Positions 1-8,345 of a stretch of DNA of 64,000 bases are shown here, in pieces. Within the stretch, counting starts at the first letter, position 1, and every line of letters begins with the position of its first letter. The notes under the pieces are model-generated. The model worked only from the letters and a program-made list of their open reading frames with translations, searched no databases and was not told the DNA's origin. The position numbers were made by a program, and so were the translations under genes. Origin of the DNA: Mycolicibacterium tokaiense (GTDB taxonomy: Bacteria > Actinomycetota > Actinomycetes > Mycobacteriales > Mycobacteriaceae); NCBI RefSeq assembly GCF_010725885.1, contig NZ_AP022600.1, positions 2,046,001-2,110,000 on the forward strand, given 5' to 3'.

Positions 1-1
1 G

Positions 2-316
2 TCGGCGCCGCTGGCGAAAAGACTGTGCGAGCAACGTAATACCGACGTCATCCGGGAAGCGCTCAAAGATGCGCTGGGAGTCAACTGGCGGGTGCGTTGT
101 GAACCCGGCGGTCCGGCGGGGGCACCTGCGGCGCCCGCCCCGGCGCCAGCTGACGCACCCGAGGTGCAGGTCGGACGCCAGGCCGAGGTGTGCGCCGAGG
201 AAGACGCGATGATGGCCGAAGCCGCCGACACCACGGCCGGTCCCCGTCGGGACCCCGAGGAAGTGGCGTTGGAGCTGCTGCAGAGCGAACTGGGCGCCCG
301 CAAGATCGAGGGTTAA
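2..316 (+). CDS. dnaX: DNA polymerase III gamma/tau subunit, C-terminal end (partial)
   Basis: The reading frame is open from the left edge of the window to the TAA at 314-316, so only about 104 C-terminal residues are present. They read as an ALKDALGVNWRVRCEPG segment, then an Ala/Pro-rich acidic linker, then a tail RRDPEEVALELLQSELGARK, which is the end I associate with mycobacterial DnaX, the clamp-loader subunit that couples polymerase III to the replication fork. The ATPase domain lies outside the window. The neighbouring genes match the order next to dnaX in M. tuberculosis, which supports the call. The stop overlaps by 4 bases the stop of the convergent epoxide hydrolase gene. Confidence 0.85.
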   Translation, partial: SAPLAKRLCEQRNTDVIREALKDALGVNWRVRCEPGGPAGAPAAPAPAPADAPEVQVGRQAEVCAEEDAMMAEAADTTAGPRRDPEEVALELLQSELGARKIEG

Positions 317-1458
317 GCGTTCCGGCCGCGGAACGGCCGGAAAAATTCACGAAGTTCGTCGGCGAAGATGTCGGGTTGTTCGAACGGCGCGAAGTGGCCG
401 CCCCGCTGCGGTGTATTGACGTAGACCAGGTTGGTGGTGCGTTCCAGCCAACGCCGGGGTGGAGTGGCGATGTCGACGGGAAACAGCGAGAACCCCGAGG
501 GCGTGGCGATGAAGCGGTTGCGTTCCGACGGCGGAATTGCCGCGTTGGCGTTGTACATCCGCATCGATGATCCGATGGTCTCGGTTGCCCAGTACTCGGT
601 GAGCAGGGCCAGAACGTCATCGCGGGTGTACACCGACCACAGATCACCGCCGCAGTCACTCCACGAGCGAAGCTTTTCGAGCACCCACGCTGCCAGTCCC
701 GCAGGCGAATCCGTCAGGCCGACGGCGGCGGTCTGCGGTTTGGTGCGGTGCATGGCGGCATAGGCGCCCTCGGCGAGAGCCCACTGCTGTCCGTCGGCGA
801 TCCAGCGCTGTTCGTCGTCGCTCAGGTCGGTTGGATCGTCGACGACCGGTAGACCGGCGTCTGTGCGGTGCACCGCGATCACCCGGTCGGGATGATCCAG
901 GGCCAGGTGGCGGGCGACATGACTGCCGATGTCTCCGCCGGACACCACGAACTTCGGGTAGCCCAGCGAGGTCATCAGCTGTGCCCACATGGCGGCCACC
1001 GCACGTGAATCGGGCGCGGGACCTGTGGGGCGGTCGGAGAATCCGTACCCCGGCATATCGGGGATCACCACGTGGAAGCGGTCCCCGGCGGGGATACCGT
1101 AGGCCGACGGTTCGGTCAGGCGCGAGATGACCTTGCGGTAGCGCCACCCCGAGTCGGGCCAGCCGTGCGCCAGCAGCACGGGCAGGACATCGGTACCCCG
1201 CTCGGCTTCGGCGTGGATCACGTGCACCCCAACGCCGTCGACCGTCACCCGCACGCTGGGCAGGGACGCCAGCTCCGCGTTGTGCGCCGCGAAATCGAAG
1301 CCGTCTGCCCAGTACCGGATCAGCTCGGCCACGGTGTCGACATCAATGCCGAGAGACCAACCGGCCGCCTCAGGAGCGTCGGGTAACCGGGTGGCCTGTA
1401 GCCGGGCCCGCAGGTCGGCGATGGTGTCAGCGCTGATGGTGGGTGTGTAGCGCTGCAC
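313..1458 (-). CDS. Epoxide hydrolase, alpha/beta-hydrolase fold
   Basis: A 381-residue protein with the EHN-type epoxide hydrolase N-terminal helical region followed by an alpha/beta-hydrolase core. HGWPDSGW (about residue 98) supplies the oxyanion-hole HGWP motif; SGGDIGSH (about 153) carries the nucleophilic Asp; GGHFAPFEQP near the C-terminus carries the catalytic His. The family opens epoxides to diols through an alkyl-enzyme ester; the natural substrate here is unknown. The start is GTG at 1458, 3 bases after the stop of the cyclopropane-synthase-family gene, so FAD oxidase, methyltransferase and hydrolase probably form one operon. That context suggests lipid or fatty-acid epoxide turnover, but this is inference. 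Confidence 0.85.
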   Translation of the reverse strand: MQRYTPTISADTIADLRARLQATRLPDAPEAAGWSLGIDVDTVAELIRYWADGFDFAAHNAELASLPSVRVTVDGVGVHVIHAEAERGTDVLPVLLAHGWPDSGWRYRKVISRLTEPSAYGIPAGDRFHVVIPDMPGYGFSDRPTGPAPDSRAVAAMWAQLMTSLGYPKFVVSGGDIGSHVARHLALDHPDRVIAVHRTDAGLPVVDDPTDLSDDEQRWIADGQQWALAEGAYAAMHRTKPQTAAVGLTDSPAGLAAWVLEKLRSWSDCGGDLWSVYTRDDVLALLTEYWATETIGSSMRMYNANAAIPPSERNRFIATPSGFSLFPVDIATPPRRWLERTTNLVYVNTPQRGGHFAPFEQPDIFADELREFFRPFRGRNA

Positions 1459-1461
1459 TCG

Positions 1462-2778
1462 TCAGGCGTTCCACCAGGGTCGCAACGGCAGTCCGCCGTC
1501 AGAGCCCTTGTCGTCGATCTTCACTGCCAGAACCTGGTGCAGCTGAACCACATTGGTTTCGAAGCCCAGGCGGGAACCGGCCATGTACAGGCCCCACACC
1601 TTGGCGGTGGCCAGCCCGACCTCGGCCACGGCCTCATCCCAGTGCTCGACGAGGTTGGCACACCAGTCCCGCAGCGTCATCGCGTAGTGGTGGCGCAGGT
1701 TCTCTTCGTGCAGCACTTCCAGCCCGACGTCCTGAGCCTCGGTGATGATCCGGCCGGAGCCGGTGAGTTCGCCGTCGGGGAAGACATAGCGGTCGATGAA
1801 ACCCCCAGCAACCGACGTCGATCTGTTGTCGGGACGGGTGATGCAGTGGTTCAGCAGCAGGCCGCCGGGGCGCAGCTTCGACTGCAGGAACGTGAAGTAC
1901 GCCCCGTAGTTCTGCACTCCGATGTGCTCGGTCAGCCCGATCGAGGACACCGCGTCGAAGCCGGACTCCGCGATGTCGCGGTAGTCGCTGTGGCGTACCT
2001 CGGCCAGATCCGACAGCCCCTCTTCGGCGATGGCCTTCTGCGCCCAGGCGGCCTGTTCTGCCGACAGGGTGGCGCCGATGACCTTCACGCCGCGGCGGGC
2101 GGCGTAGCGGACCATGCCACCCCAGCCGCACCCGACGTCGAGCAGGCGATCCCCCGGCTGCAGGCGCAGCTTCTCGAACACCAGTCGGTACTTGTTCTCC
2201 TGCGCTTCTTCCAGCGAGGCGTCCGCGTCGGGATAACACGCGCAGGTGTAGGTCATGGACGGCCCCAGCACCCATTCGTAGAAGGTGTTGGATACGTCGT
2301 AGTGGTGGTGAATGGCGTCGGCGTCCCGGGACTTACTGTGCCGCAGGCCTTCTGCGACGCGGCGCCACCGCGGCAACGCCTCCTGCGGCGGTGGCGCGAT
2401 GGGTTTGAGGTGTTCGATGCCGATGGAACGCACGATGTTGGCCAGCACCCGCGCCGGGGGGAGCTTGAACTTCAGCTTGTCGGCCATGGCTTTGAGCAGC
2501 GGGTAGGGATCACCGGGGTGGACACCGCGGGTGTCCAGGTCGCCGGCGATGTAGGCGCGGGCCAACCCCAGATCGCCGGGGGCGGTGGCCAGGTAGGTGG
2601 TGCCGCGCGGAGTCAGCAGGTCCAGACCCAGCCCGGCGTCCTCGGGTCCGGCGGTGCTGCCGTCGTAGGCGGTGAACTTCAGCGGCAGTTCGCCGCTGGC
2701 GGTGAAGATCTCCAGGATCTCGGCCAGGGTGAGCCGCCCGGCCCGTGGGGAGGAAGCGGGTTCCTTGAACAGGGTCAT
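1462..2778 (-). CDS. Cyclopropane-fatty-acyl-phospholipid synthase family methyltransferase
   Basis: A 438-residue SAM-dependent methyltransferase of the CFA/mycolic-acid synthase superfamily. The SAM motif I LLDVGCGWGGM lies near residue 218, preceded by HHYDVSNTFYEW, a segment typical of lipid-acting CFA synthases, and followed by LTEHIGVQNYGAYF. These enzymes methylate a double bond of a membrane-lipid acyl chain. The start overlaps the upstream FAD-oxidase stop as ATGA, so the two are translationally coupled. The same pairing (FAD oxidoreductase plus CFA-like methyltransferase) makes 10-methyl branched stearate (tuberculostearic acid) in actinobacteria, so this is a candidate for that step; a plain cyclopropane synthase is the alternative. 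Confidence 0.85.
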   Translation of the reverse strand: MTLFKEPASSPRAGRLTLAEILEIFTASGELPLKFTAYDGSTAGPEDAGLGLDLLTPRGTTYLATAPGDLGLARAYIAGDLDTRGVHPGDPYPLLKAMADKLKFKLPPARVLANIVRSIGIEHLKPIAPPPQEALPRWRRVAEGLRHSKSRDADAIHHHYDVSNTFYEWVLGPSMTYTCACYPDADASLEEAQENKYRLVFEKLRLQPGDRLLDVGCGWGGMVRYAARRGVKVIGATLSAEQAAWAQKAIAEEGLSDLAEVRHSDYRDIAESGFDAVSSIGLTEHIGVQNYGAYFTFLQSKLRPGGLLLNHCITRPDNRSTSVAGGFIDRYVFPDGELTGSGRIITEAQDVGLEVLHEENLRHHYAMTLRDWCANLVEHWDEAVAEVGLATAKVWGLYMAGSRLGFETNVVQLHQVLAVKIDDKGSDGGLPLRPWWNA

Positions 2779-4154
2779 CGTCGTTGCACCGCCTTCGCGT
2801 ACAGATCGAGCAGCCGGTAATCAGGGTCGTAGGCCTTCTTGACCGTCTTGTAGGCTTCACCGCCGTACAAAGCGTCGAACTCCTCCGCAGAGTAGTAAGC
2901 GTCGGAGTACAGCGATTTATGCCCCTCCAGTTCGCTGACTTTGCGCTCGATCAGCTTGTTGGTGTGGCCGTCTTCGGGACCGACCGGAACCGAGGACCAG
3001 AACCCGATGTTGACGTACGTGTGCCCGGGCCGGATGGGATACAGGGGCCATCCCTGGCTGTCCCGTAACCGCAACGGGCACAACCAGATGGGCTCGATGG
3101 GCACGGTGTCGAGGAACCAGTGCACGAAGTCGGCGGTGCGCTCGATCGGCACCTCCACGTCCTGCACCACCCGTTCCCTGGGCGGCCTGCCGTTGCGCTT
3201 CTCGATGCGATCGGCGATGTCGAAGCGCTGGTCGTAGCCAATCAGCTTCCAGTAGAAGCTGCTGCGGCGGTACCGGCGTGGCCAGAAGCGACGGATCCGG
3301 GGGTCTTGGGCACCGAAAGCCCGTGAGCACCAGAACCAGTCGGTGTCCCAGCGCCACAGGTAGTCGTGGATGGTCAGGCGGTCGCGGGCGGCGCCCTCAG
3401 CGTGCCGGATGGACTGATAGTAGACGTCCATTCCTGTGTAATCGCTGACAGGACCTGGTGCGGCCGTGCGCATTCCGAGGATCAGGTAGGACTCGTCGGC
3501 GCTGAACACCACCGCGTCGACGTAGTCCACCCGGGTGCCGTCGTGGGTGCCGGTGGACACGGTGCGTTCCATGGCCGACACCAGTTCGGCCACGTCGTGG
3601 AACCGGAGGTGGGTGAGTGCGACAAAGGGCTTGACCTGCTCCAACTCGATCTTGAGCCGCACCGAGTAGCCCAGCGTTCCATACGAATTCGGAAACGCCC
3701 GGAACAGGTCGGGGTGCTGTTGGGGTGAAGCGGTGACCAGCTCGCCACTGCCGGTGAGGATGTCCATCTCGAGCACCGATTCGTGCGGCAGGCCGTTGCG
3801 GAAGGACGCCGATTCGATCCCCAGCCCGGTCACCGCACCACCCAGGGTGATGGTCTTCAGCTGCGGTACCACCAGCGGCGACAGGCCGTAGGGCAGCGTC
3901 GCGGCCACCAGATTCTCGTAGGTGCACATACCGGCGACATCGGCGGTTCGGTTCGCCGGGTCCACCGCGATCACACCGGTGAGCCCCGACGTGTCGAGCC
4001 CAGGGGCGTCGCGCTTGGCGCGGGCGCGGAACAGGTTGGACGTCGGTTTGGCGAGGCGCACCGTGGCGGTGGGCGGAATGGCGCGGTAGCTGGCGAGCAA
4101 CCGGTCCACGCCGGCAGCGTGATCCGAATGCGCGTCGGCTGCGGGAACGGACAC
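2775..4154 (-). CDS. FAD-binding oxidoreductase, partner of the CFA-like methyltransferase
   Basis: A 459-residue flavoprotein of the FAD_binding_4 (VAO/PCMH) family, resembling M. tuberculosis Rv3719. The N-terminal half has the flavin-binding segment TADVAGMCTYENLVAATLPY and the glycine-rich TLGGAVTGLGIES (around residues 105-118). The C-terminal half is the substrate cap with many aromatic residues. Translation starts at GTG 4154; the stop overlaps the methyltransferase ATG. In the 10-methyl fatty acid pathway the flavoprotein reduces the methylene intermediate left by the methyltransferase, and the coupled translation fits such a two-step job. Direct evidence for the substrate is not visible in the sequence. 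Confidence 0.8.
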   Translation of the reverse strand: MSVPAADAHSDHAAGVDRLLASYRAIPPTATVRLAKPTSNLFRARAKRDAPGLDTSGLTGVIAVDPANRTADVAGMCTYENLVAATLPYGLSPLVVPQLKTITLGGAVTGLGIESASFRNGLPHESVLEMDILTGSGELVTASPQQHPDLFRAFPNSYGTLGYSVRLKIELEQVKPFVALTHLRFHDVAELVSAMERTVSTGTHDGTRVDYVDAVVFSADESYLILGMRTAAPGPVSDYTGMDVYYQSIRHAEGAARDRLTIHDYLWRWDTDWFWCSRAFGAQDPRIRRFWPRRYRRSSFYWKLIGYDQRFDIADRIEKRNGRPPRERVVQDVEVPIERTADFVHWFLDTVPIEPIWLCPLRLRDSQGWPLYPIRPGHTYVNIGFWSSVPVGPEDGHTNKLIERKVSELEGHKSLYSDAYYSAEEFDALYGGEAYKTVKKAYDPDYRLLDLYAKAVQRR

Positions 4155-4243
4155 GCATATACGCTAGTCCCGGACGGCAGTCGGTGCGAGCGCACCACTG
4201 CTCCCCGAATCGTCACAATTCCGCCACAGAGGAGTTTCACCTG

Positions 4244-4687
4244 ATGGGACAGGTCACCGCGGCCAGCACGGTCCTGATCGACGCCACCCCGGAAGCAGTG
4301 CTCGCTGCCGTCGCCGACTACGAGAACGTCCGGCCGAAGATCCTGTCCGCCCACTACAGCGAATACAAGGTGCTGCAAGGCGGGCAGGGTGCAGGCACCG
4401 TCGTCACCTGGAAGTTGCAGGCCACCGAGTCCCGTTCGCGGGTGGTGAAGGCCGACGTCGACGTGGCGGGGCGCACCGTCATCGAGAAGGACGCCAACTC
4501 GTCGCTGATCACCAACTGGACGGTTGCGCCGGCCGGCACCGGATCAACGCTCACCACCAAGACGTCGTGGAACGGCGCAGGCGGCATCAAGGGCTTCTTC
4601 GAGAAGACCTTTGCACCGCTGGGCCTGAAGAAGATCCAGGCCGAGGTGCTGGCCAACCTGAAGAAGGAAGTGGAGACCCCGGCCTAA
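4244..4687 (+). CDS. SRPBCC (START-like) family protein
   Basis: A 147-residue protein covering one SRPBCC/polyketide-cyclase-like domain: an N-terminal strand STVLIDATPEAVLAAVADY, a central curved sheet and a long C-terminal helix ending LKKIQAEVLANLKKEVE. These helix-grip proteins bind hydrophobic ligands; no catalytic residues are obvious. It matches the place and size of M. tuberculosis Rv3718c. The start ATG 4244 is chosen because AGAGGAG lies 9 bases upstream. Its TAA lies inside the first copy of the 60-bp tandem repeat, so the intergenic region to the convergent amidase gene has expanded. Function unknown. Confidence 0.8.
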   Translation: MGQVTAASTVLIDATPEAVLAAVADYENVRPKILSAHYSEYKVLQGGQGAGTVVTWKLQATESRSRVVKADVDVAGRTVIEKDANSSLITNWTVAPAGTGSTLTTKTSWNGAGGIKGFFEKTFAPLGLKKIQAEVLANLKKEVETPA

Positions 4688-4811
4688 CCGGCAGGCCGGT
4701 CGCCGAGGCGGGCGAGGGACGAGCCCGGGGAGGTAGGGCCGGCCTAACCGGCAGGCCGGTCGCCGAGGCGGGCGAGGGACGAGCCCGGGGAGGTAGGGCC
4801 GGCCTAACCGG
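4681..4811. repeat. Perfect 60-bp tandem duplication between convergent genes
   Basis: Bases 4681-4740 and 4741-4800 are identical, and the first 11 bases of a third copy follow at 4801-4811. Each unit begins GGCCTAACCGG and contains GGTCGCCGAGGCGGGCGAGG. The TAA of the SRPBCC gene lies in copy one and the TAG of the amidase gene in the partial third copy, so the unit spans the whole gap between the two stop codons. It is related to the segment at 9584-9665. Confidence 0.95.
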
Positions 4812-5553
4812 TCTGCAGGAACGCCGCGATCCCACGCACCACGGCCTCGGCGTACTTTTGCCGGCCCTCGGGCGTGGTGATCAGTGCCTTGTCGGCGGGG
4901 TTCTTCATGTTGCCCAGCTCGACGAGCACCGAAGGGTACTGCGCGAGGTTCAGCCCGGCGATGTCCGAGCGCGGATTCAGCCCGCCCTGGCCGATGTAGT
5001 TGGCCGCCGGTATCCCCGAGGACTGCAGCTGGTTGGCCATCAGCTGCGCGAACCGCACCGACGGCCCGGCCTGGGCCTGGTTCAGCGGCGGCGACGAGTA
5101 GAGGACGTGGAAGCCGCGCCCGGTCGGCGGACCGCCGTCGGCGTGGATCGACACGATGGCATCGGGTTGCAGCGCGTTGGCCATGGCGGCGCGTTCGTCC
5201 ACGCACGGCCCCAGCCCGGTGTCGTCGCCGCGCGACATCGCGGTGCGGACGCCGAGCGCGCTGAGCGCCTGCCGGATCCGCAGCGTGGTCTCCCAGGTGA
5301 AGGAGTGCTCGGGATAGCCCTCGTCGGTGCTGGTGCCGCTGGCCTGGCAGTCCTTGGTGCCGCCGCGACCGGTGGGCACCTGCCTGCTGATGGAGGCGTC
5401 GTTGGCGCCGTTGTGGCCGGGGTCGAGGAACACGATCTTGCCGGCCAGACCGGCGGGGGCGGCAGCCGCCGGGGTGGCGGTCAGAACGGAGGCGGCGACG
5501 AGCACAGCGGCGGCCGTCGCGGCCCCGACACGGAGGCAGGCTGGGGCTGGCAC
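4804..5553 (-). CDS. ami1: Secreted N-acetylmuramoyl-L-alanine amidase
   Basis: A 249-residue exported zinc amidase of the Amidase_3 family that cleaves the lactyl-amide bond between muramic acid and the stem peptide. A Sec signal peptide covers about residues 1-32 (hydrophobic core [19 protein letters not shown]). Zinc ligands are visible in FLDPGHNG (His), EHSFTWE (Glu) and VSIHADG (His), with a late Glu in [10 protein letters not shown]. There is no cell-wall-binding repeat, as in M. tuberculosis Rv3717 (Ami1), whose genomic position it shares. Start is GTG 5553. It is divergent from the ybaB-recR operon. Confidence 0.9.
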   Translation of the reverse strand: MPAPACLRVGAATAAAVLVAASVLTATPAAAAPAGLAGKIVFLDPGHNGANDASISRQVPTGRGGTKDCQASGTSTDEGYPEHSFTWETTLRIRQALSALGVRTAMSRGDDTGLGPCVDERAAMANALQPDAIVSIHADGGPPTGRGFHVLYSSPPLNQAQAGPSVRFAQLMANQLQSSGIPAANYIGQGGLNPRSDIAGLNLAQYPSVLVELGNMKNPADKALITTPEGRQKYAEAVVRGIAAFLQTG

Positions 5554-5651
5554 GGCGCCACCGTAGCGGCCGGGCGTCTAGGCTTGAAAGAGCAAAAGCC
5601 CGTCACGGCGCAGTCGAGACCAACACGACATCAAGATGCAAGGGGACTGTC

Positions 5652-5984
5652 ATGCAACCCGGAGGCACGCCGGACATGTCGGCACTGCTGGCCCAGGCTC
5701 AGCAGATGCAACAGCAGGTGATGGAAGCGCAGGAGGCCCTGGCCAACGCGGAGGTGCACGGCCGGGCCGGCGGCGGTCTGGTGCAGGTGACGGTTAAGGG
5801 CAGCGGTGAGGTCGTGGGTGTCTCCATCGATCCCAAGGTCGTCGACCCCGAGGACGTCGAGACCCTGCAGGACCTGATCGTCGGCGCGCTGGCCGACGCG
5901 TCCAACCAGGTGGCCGCCCTGGCCAAGAGCCGCCTCGGTGGGCTGGCCGGAATGGGCGACGCCCTGGGGATCCCGGGCTTCTGA
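5652..5984 (+). CDS. YbaB/EbfC family nucleoid-associated protein
   Basis: A 110-residue protein with the family layout: a long N-terminal helix rich in Gln and Met ([20 protein letters not shown]), a short sheet with [20 protein letters not shown], and a C-terminal helix. Members dimerise as tweezers and bind DNA with little sequence preference. The gene precedes recR in most bacteria and does so here with only one base between its TGA and the recR TTG, so the two are coupled. AAGGGGA lies 6 bases before the ATG. Confidence 0.9.
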   Translation: MQPGGTPDMSALLAQAQQMQQQVMEAQEALANAEVHGRAGGGLVQVTVKGSGEVVGVSIDPKVVDPEDVETLQDLIVGALADASNQVAALAKSRLGGLAGMGDALGIPGF

Positions 5985-5985
5985 A

Positions 5986-6597
5986 TTGTTCGAAGGACCG
6001 GTCCAGGATCTGATCGACGAGTTGGGCAAGCTGCCGGGCGTCGGTCCCAAGAGCGCGCAGCGCATTGCCTTTCACCTGCTGTCGGTGGAGCCGCCGGACA
6101 TCGACCGGCTGACCGCGGTGCTGGGCCGGATCCGCGACGGGGTCACCTTCTGCGACATGTGCGGCAACGTCTCCGACGCGCAGCGGTGCCGCATCTGCAG
6201 CGACCCGCGCCGCGACGGCACGCTGGTCTGTGTGGTCGAGGAACCCAAGGACGTGCAGGCCGTCGAACGCACCCGCGAGTTCCGCGGCCGCTACCACGTG
6301 CTGGGTGGGGCGCTGGATCCGCTGTCCGGGGTCGGGCCTGAACAGCTACGCATTCGCGAGCTGCTCAACCGCATCGGCGAGCGCATCGACGGCGTCGACA
6401 TCACCGAGGTCATCATCGCCACCGACCCCAACACCGAGGGCGAGGCCACGGCCACCTACCTGGTGCGCATGCTGCGCGACATCCCCGGCCTGACCGTCAC
6501 CCGCATCGCCTCCGGTCTGCCGATGGGCGGTGACCTTGAGTTCGCCGACGAGCTGACCCTGGGCCGCGCCCTGGCCGGCCGCCGCGCGATGGCCTGA
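5986..6597 (+). CDS. recR: Recombination mediator protein RecR
   Basis: A 203-residue RecR, part of the RecFOR system that loads RecA on gapped DNA. Order of domains: helix-hairpin-helix [17 protein letters not shown] near the N-terminus, the four-cysteine zinc finger [16 protein letters not shown] (about residues 56-71), a Toprim domain (VCVVEEPKD to [15 protein letters not shown]), and the C-terminal Walker-B-like region. The start is taken as TTG 5986 (giving F-E-G-P-V-Q-D), because family members begin [10 protein letters not shown] and no ATG or GTG fits; upstream in-frame starts would lie deep inside ybaB. A TTG start right behind the ybaB stop suggests reinitiation. Confidence 0.93.
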   Translation: MFEGPVQDLIDELGKLPGVGPKSAQRIAFHLLSVEPPDIDRLTAVLGRIRDGVTFCDMCGNVSDAQRCRICSDPRRDGTLVCVVEEPKDVQAVERTREFRGRYHVLGGALDPLSGVGPEQLRIRELLNRIGERIDGVDITEVIIATDPNTEGEATATYLVRMLRDIPGLTVTRIASGLPMGGDLEFADELTLGRALAGRRAMA

Positions 6598-6707
6598 TTG
6601 CAGTTTTCTCACCACGCGACACGTAACCTCTTGCGACGACACGCCGTCAGCTCTCGCAGAGGTTTACGTCTCGAGGCGCTGTCGGCCTGCGCTGGCACAG
6701 TCGCGCC

Positions 6708-7628
6708 ATGGACGACGTCTTTCTCGGCAGTCGAGCAGTGCGCGACGGGTTGCTCACGCCGTACCAGCTGCGGACCGGTTTCGTGGCGCTCTATCCCGGC
6801 GTCTACATGGCCGACCACACGTGGGCGTCGCTGCGGGTGCGCACCGTCGGGGCGTGGAAGTGGTCCCGGGAGCGTGGCGTCGTCGCAGGACTGGCCGCCG
6901 CCGCCTTACGGGGTTCCGACTGGGTGGACCACGACGTGCCGATCGAGCTGATCTCGCCGAACACGAATCCGCCGACCGGCATCATCACCCGCAACGAAAA
7001 GCTCCGGGCCCAGGAAATCGGGCGCTCGTGCGGCGTGCTCGCCACCACCGCGGAGAGAACCGCCTTCGATCTGGGTCGGTGGTACGGCAGGGCAGAAGCG
7101 TTGGGGCGCCTGGACGCGCTGAAACGAGCGACCGCTTTCACCACGACCAAGGTAGAAGCCCTGGCCGCGCATCACCCCGGTGCGCGCGGGTTGCGTCAGC
7201 TGCGCGGGTTGCTGCCGCTGGTTGATGCGGGAGCGGCCTCCTTGCGGGAGAGCAGGTTGCGATTGCTGCTGCTCGATGACGGCCTGCCCCGCCCGAGCAC
7301 ACAGATCGCCGTGGGTGCCGATGGGCACCTGATCGGGATTCTCGACATGGGCTGGGAGCAGTACAAGGTCGGTGTCGAGTACGACGGTGATCAGCATCGG
7401 TCTGACCGGCGACAGTACGTGCGGGACCTCGGTCGGCTGCGGCGTCTGCAGGAAGCCGGGTGGATCATCATTCGTGTGATCGCCGAAGACGGCAACGCGG
7501 ACGTCCTCACGCGCGTGCGCACAGCGCTGCACCGGCGGGGCTACCGCGACACTGAAGCCTCTGCGACGACACGCCGAAAGACGGCGCACACGTTGACGTC
7601 TGGGCAGGGAAAGGGTGACGCGGCCTAG
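6708..7628 (+). CDS. DUF559 / Vsr-like endonuclease-fold protein with AbiEi-type N-terminus
   Basis: A 306-residue protein of a type repeated many times in mycobacterial genomes. The N-terminal half (residues 15-100) resembles the winged-helix AbiEi antitoxin-like region (QLRTGFVALYPGVYMADH, VVAGLAAAALRG). The C-terminal part (about 195-285) has the Vsr/DUF559 endonuclease-like pattern: LDMGWEQYKVGVEYDGDQHR, then RDLGRLRRLQEAGW and IIRVIAED. Asp and Glu residues in GVEYDGDQH are positioned like the nuclease metal site. No toxin partner is adjacent. Biological role is not established; possibilities are DNA repair, defence or a domesticated nuclease. Confidence 0.75.
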   Translation: MDDVFLGSRAVRDGLLTPYQLRTGFVALYPGVYMADHTWASLRVRTVGAWKWSRERGVVAGLAAAALRGSDWVDHDVPIELISPNTNPPTGIITRNEKLRAQEIGRSCGVLATTAERTAFDLGRWYGRAEALGRLDALKRATAFTTTKVEALAAHHPGARGLRQLRGLLPLVDAGAASLRESRLRLLLLDDGLPRPSTQIAVGADGHLIGILDMGWEQYKVGVEYDGDQHRSDRRQYVRDLGRLRRLQEAGWIIIRVIAEDGNADVLTRVRTALHRRGYRDTEASATTRRKTAHTLTSGQGKGDAA

Positions 7629-7637
7629 GCGCCACGC

Positions 7638-8345
7638 CTAGGGCCGGCGCGGGGCCGCCAGTCGCTCTCGGCGCAGCTGATCGACCTCGGGCAGTGGCAG
7701 CGGAGGCAGCTCACCCACCACCTGGGTCAGCAGGTGATCGGCGAGTTCGGGATTGCGGGCCAGGCACGGACCGTGCAGATAGGTGGCGACGACGCTGCCC
7801 TGCACCGCACCGTCGAAGCCGTCGCCGGCGCGGTTGCCCGCACCCTTGGTGACCGCCGCCAGGGGTTGCGCCGACGGGCCCAGAACCGTGCCGCCGCGGT
7901 GGTTTTCGAAACCGGTCAGCGGCTGGGAGAGCCCGGCGAGCAAGGGCGTTCCGGACACTTCGCCGATGGTGCGTGACGCCTGCGGCGAGGTGGTCACATC
8001 GAGCAGCCCCACGCCCTCGACACGTTCACCCGCCGAGGTCTCATACCAGTGCCCCAGCACCTGGATGGCCGCGCAGATGGCCAGCACCGGTGCGCCCCGC
8101 GAGGCGGCCTGCTGCAGACCCGGGTAGCGCAGCAGGTGTCTGGTGGCCAGCCGCTGGGCGTAGTCCTCGGCGCCGCCGAGGGTGTAGAGGTCGAGTTCGG
8201 CGGGCACCGGGTCACTCAAGGTGATCTCGACGATCTCGGCGTCGATGCCACGCAGCCGCAGCCGCTGCCGCAGCACCACGGCATTGCCGCCGTCGCCGTA
8301 GGTGCCCATCACGTCGGGCAGCACCAGCCCGATCCGTACCGTCAC
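7638..8345 (-). CDS. gatD: Lipid II isoglutaminyl synthase, glutaminase subunit GatD
   Basis: A 235-residue CobB/CobQ-like glutamine amidotransferase. The nucleophile Cys sits in VLAICAAIQVLGH and the catalytic His in ATYLHGPCLARNP. Together with MurT it amidates the D-glutamate of the lipid II stem peptide to D-isoglutamine. Start GTG 8345 overlaps the murT TGA (GTGA), the normal coupled arrangement of this heterodimer; the N-terminal VRIGLVLPDVMGTYGDGGN matches the family start. It corresponds to M. tuberculosis Rv3713 (older name cobQ2). Confidence 0.9.
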   Translation of the reverse strand: MTVRIGLVLPDVMGTYGDGGNAVVLRQRLRLRGIDAEIVEITLSDPVPAELDLYTLGGAEDYAQRLATRHLLRYPGLQQAASRGAPVLAICAAIQVLGHWYETSAGERVEGVGLLDVTTSPQASRTIGEVSGTPLLAGLSQPLTGFENHRGGTVLGPSAQPLAAVTKGAGNRAGDGFDGAVQGSVVATYLHGPCLARNPELADHLLTQVVGELPPLPLPEVDQLRRERLAAPRRP

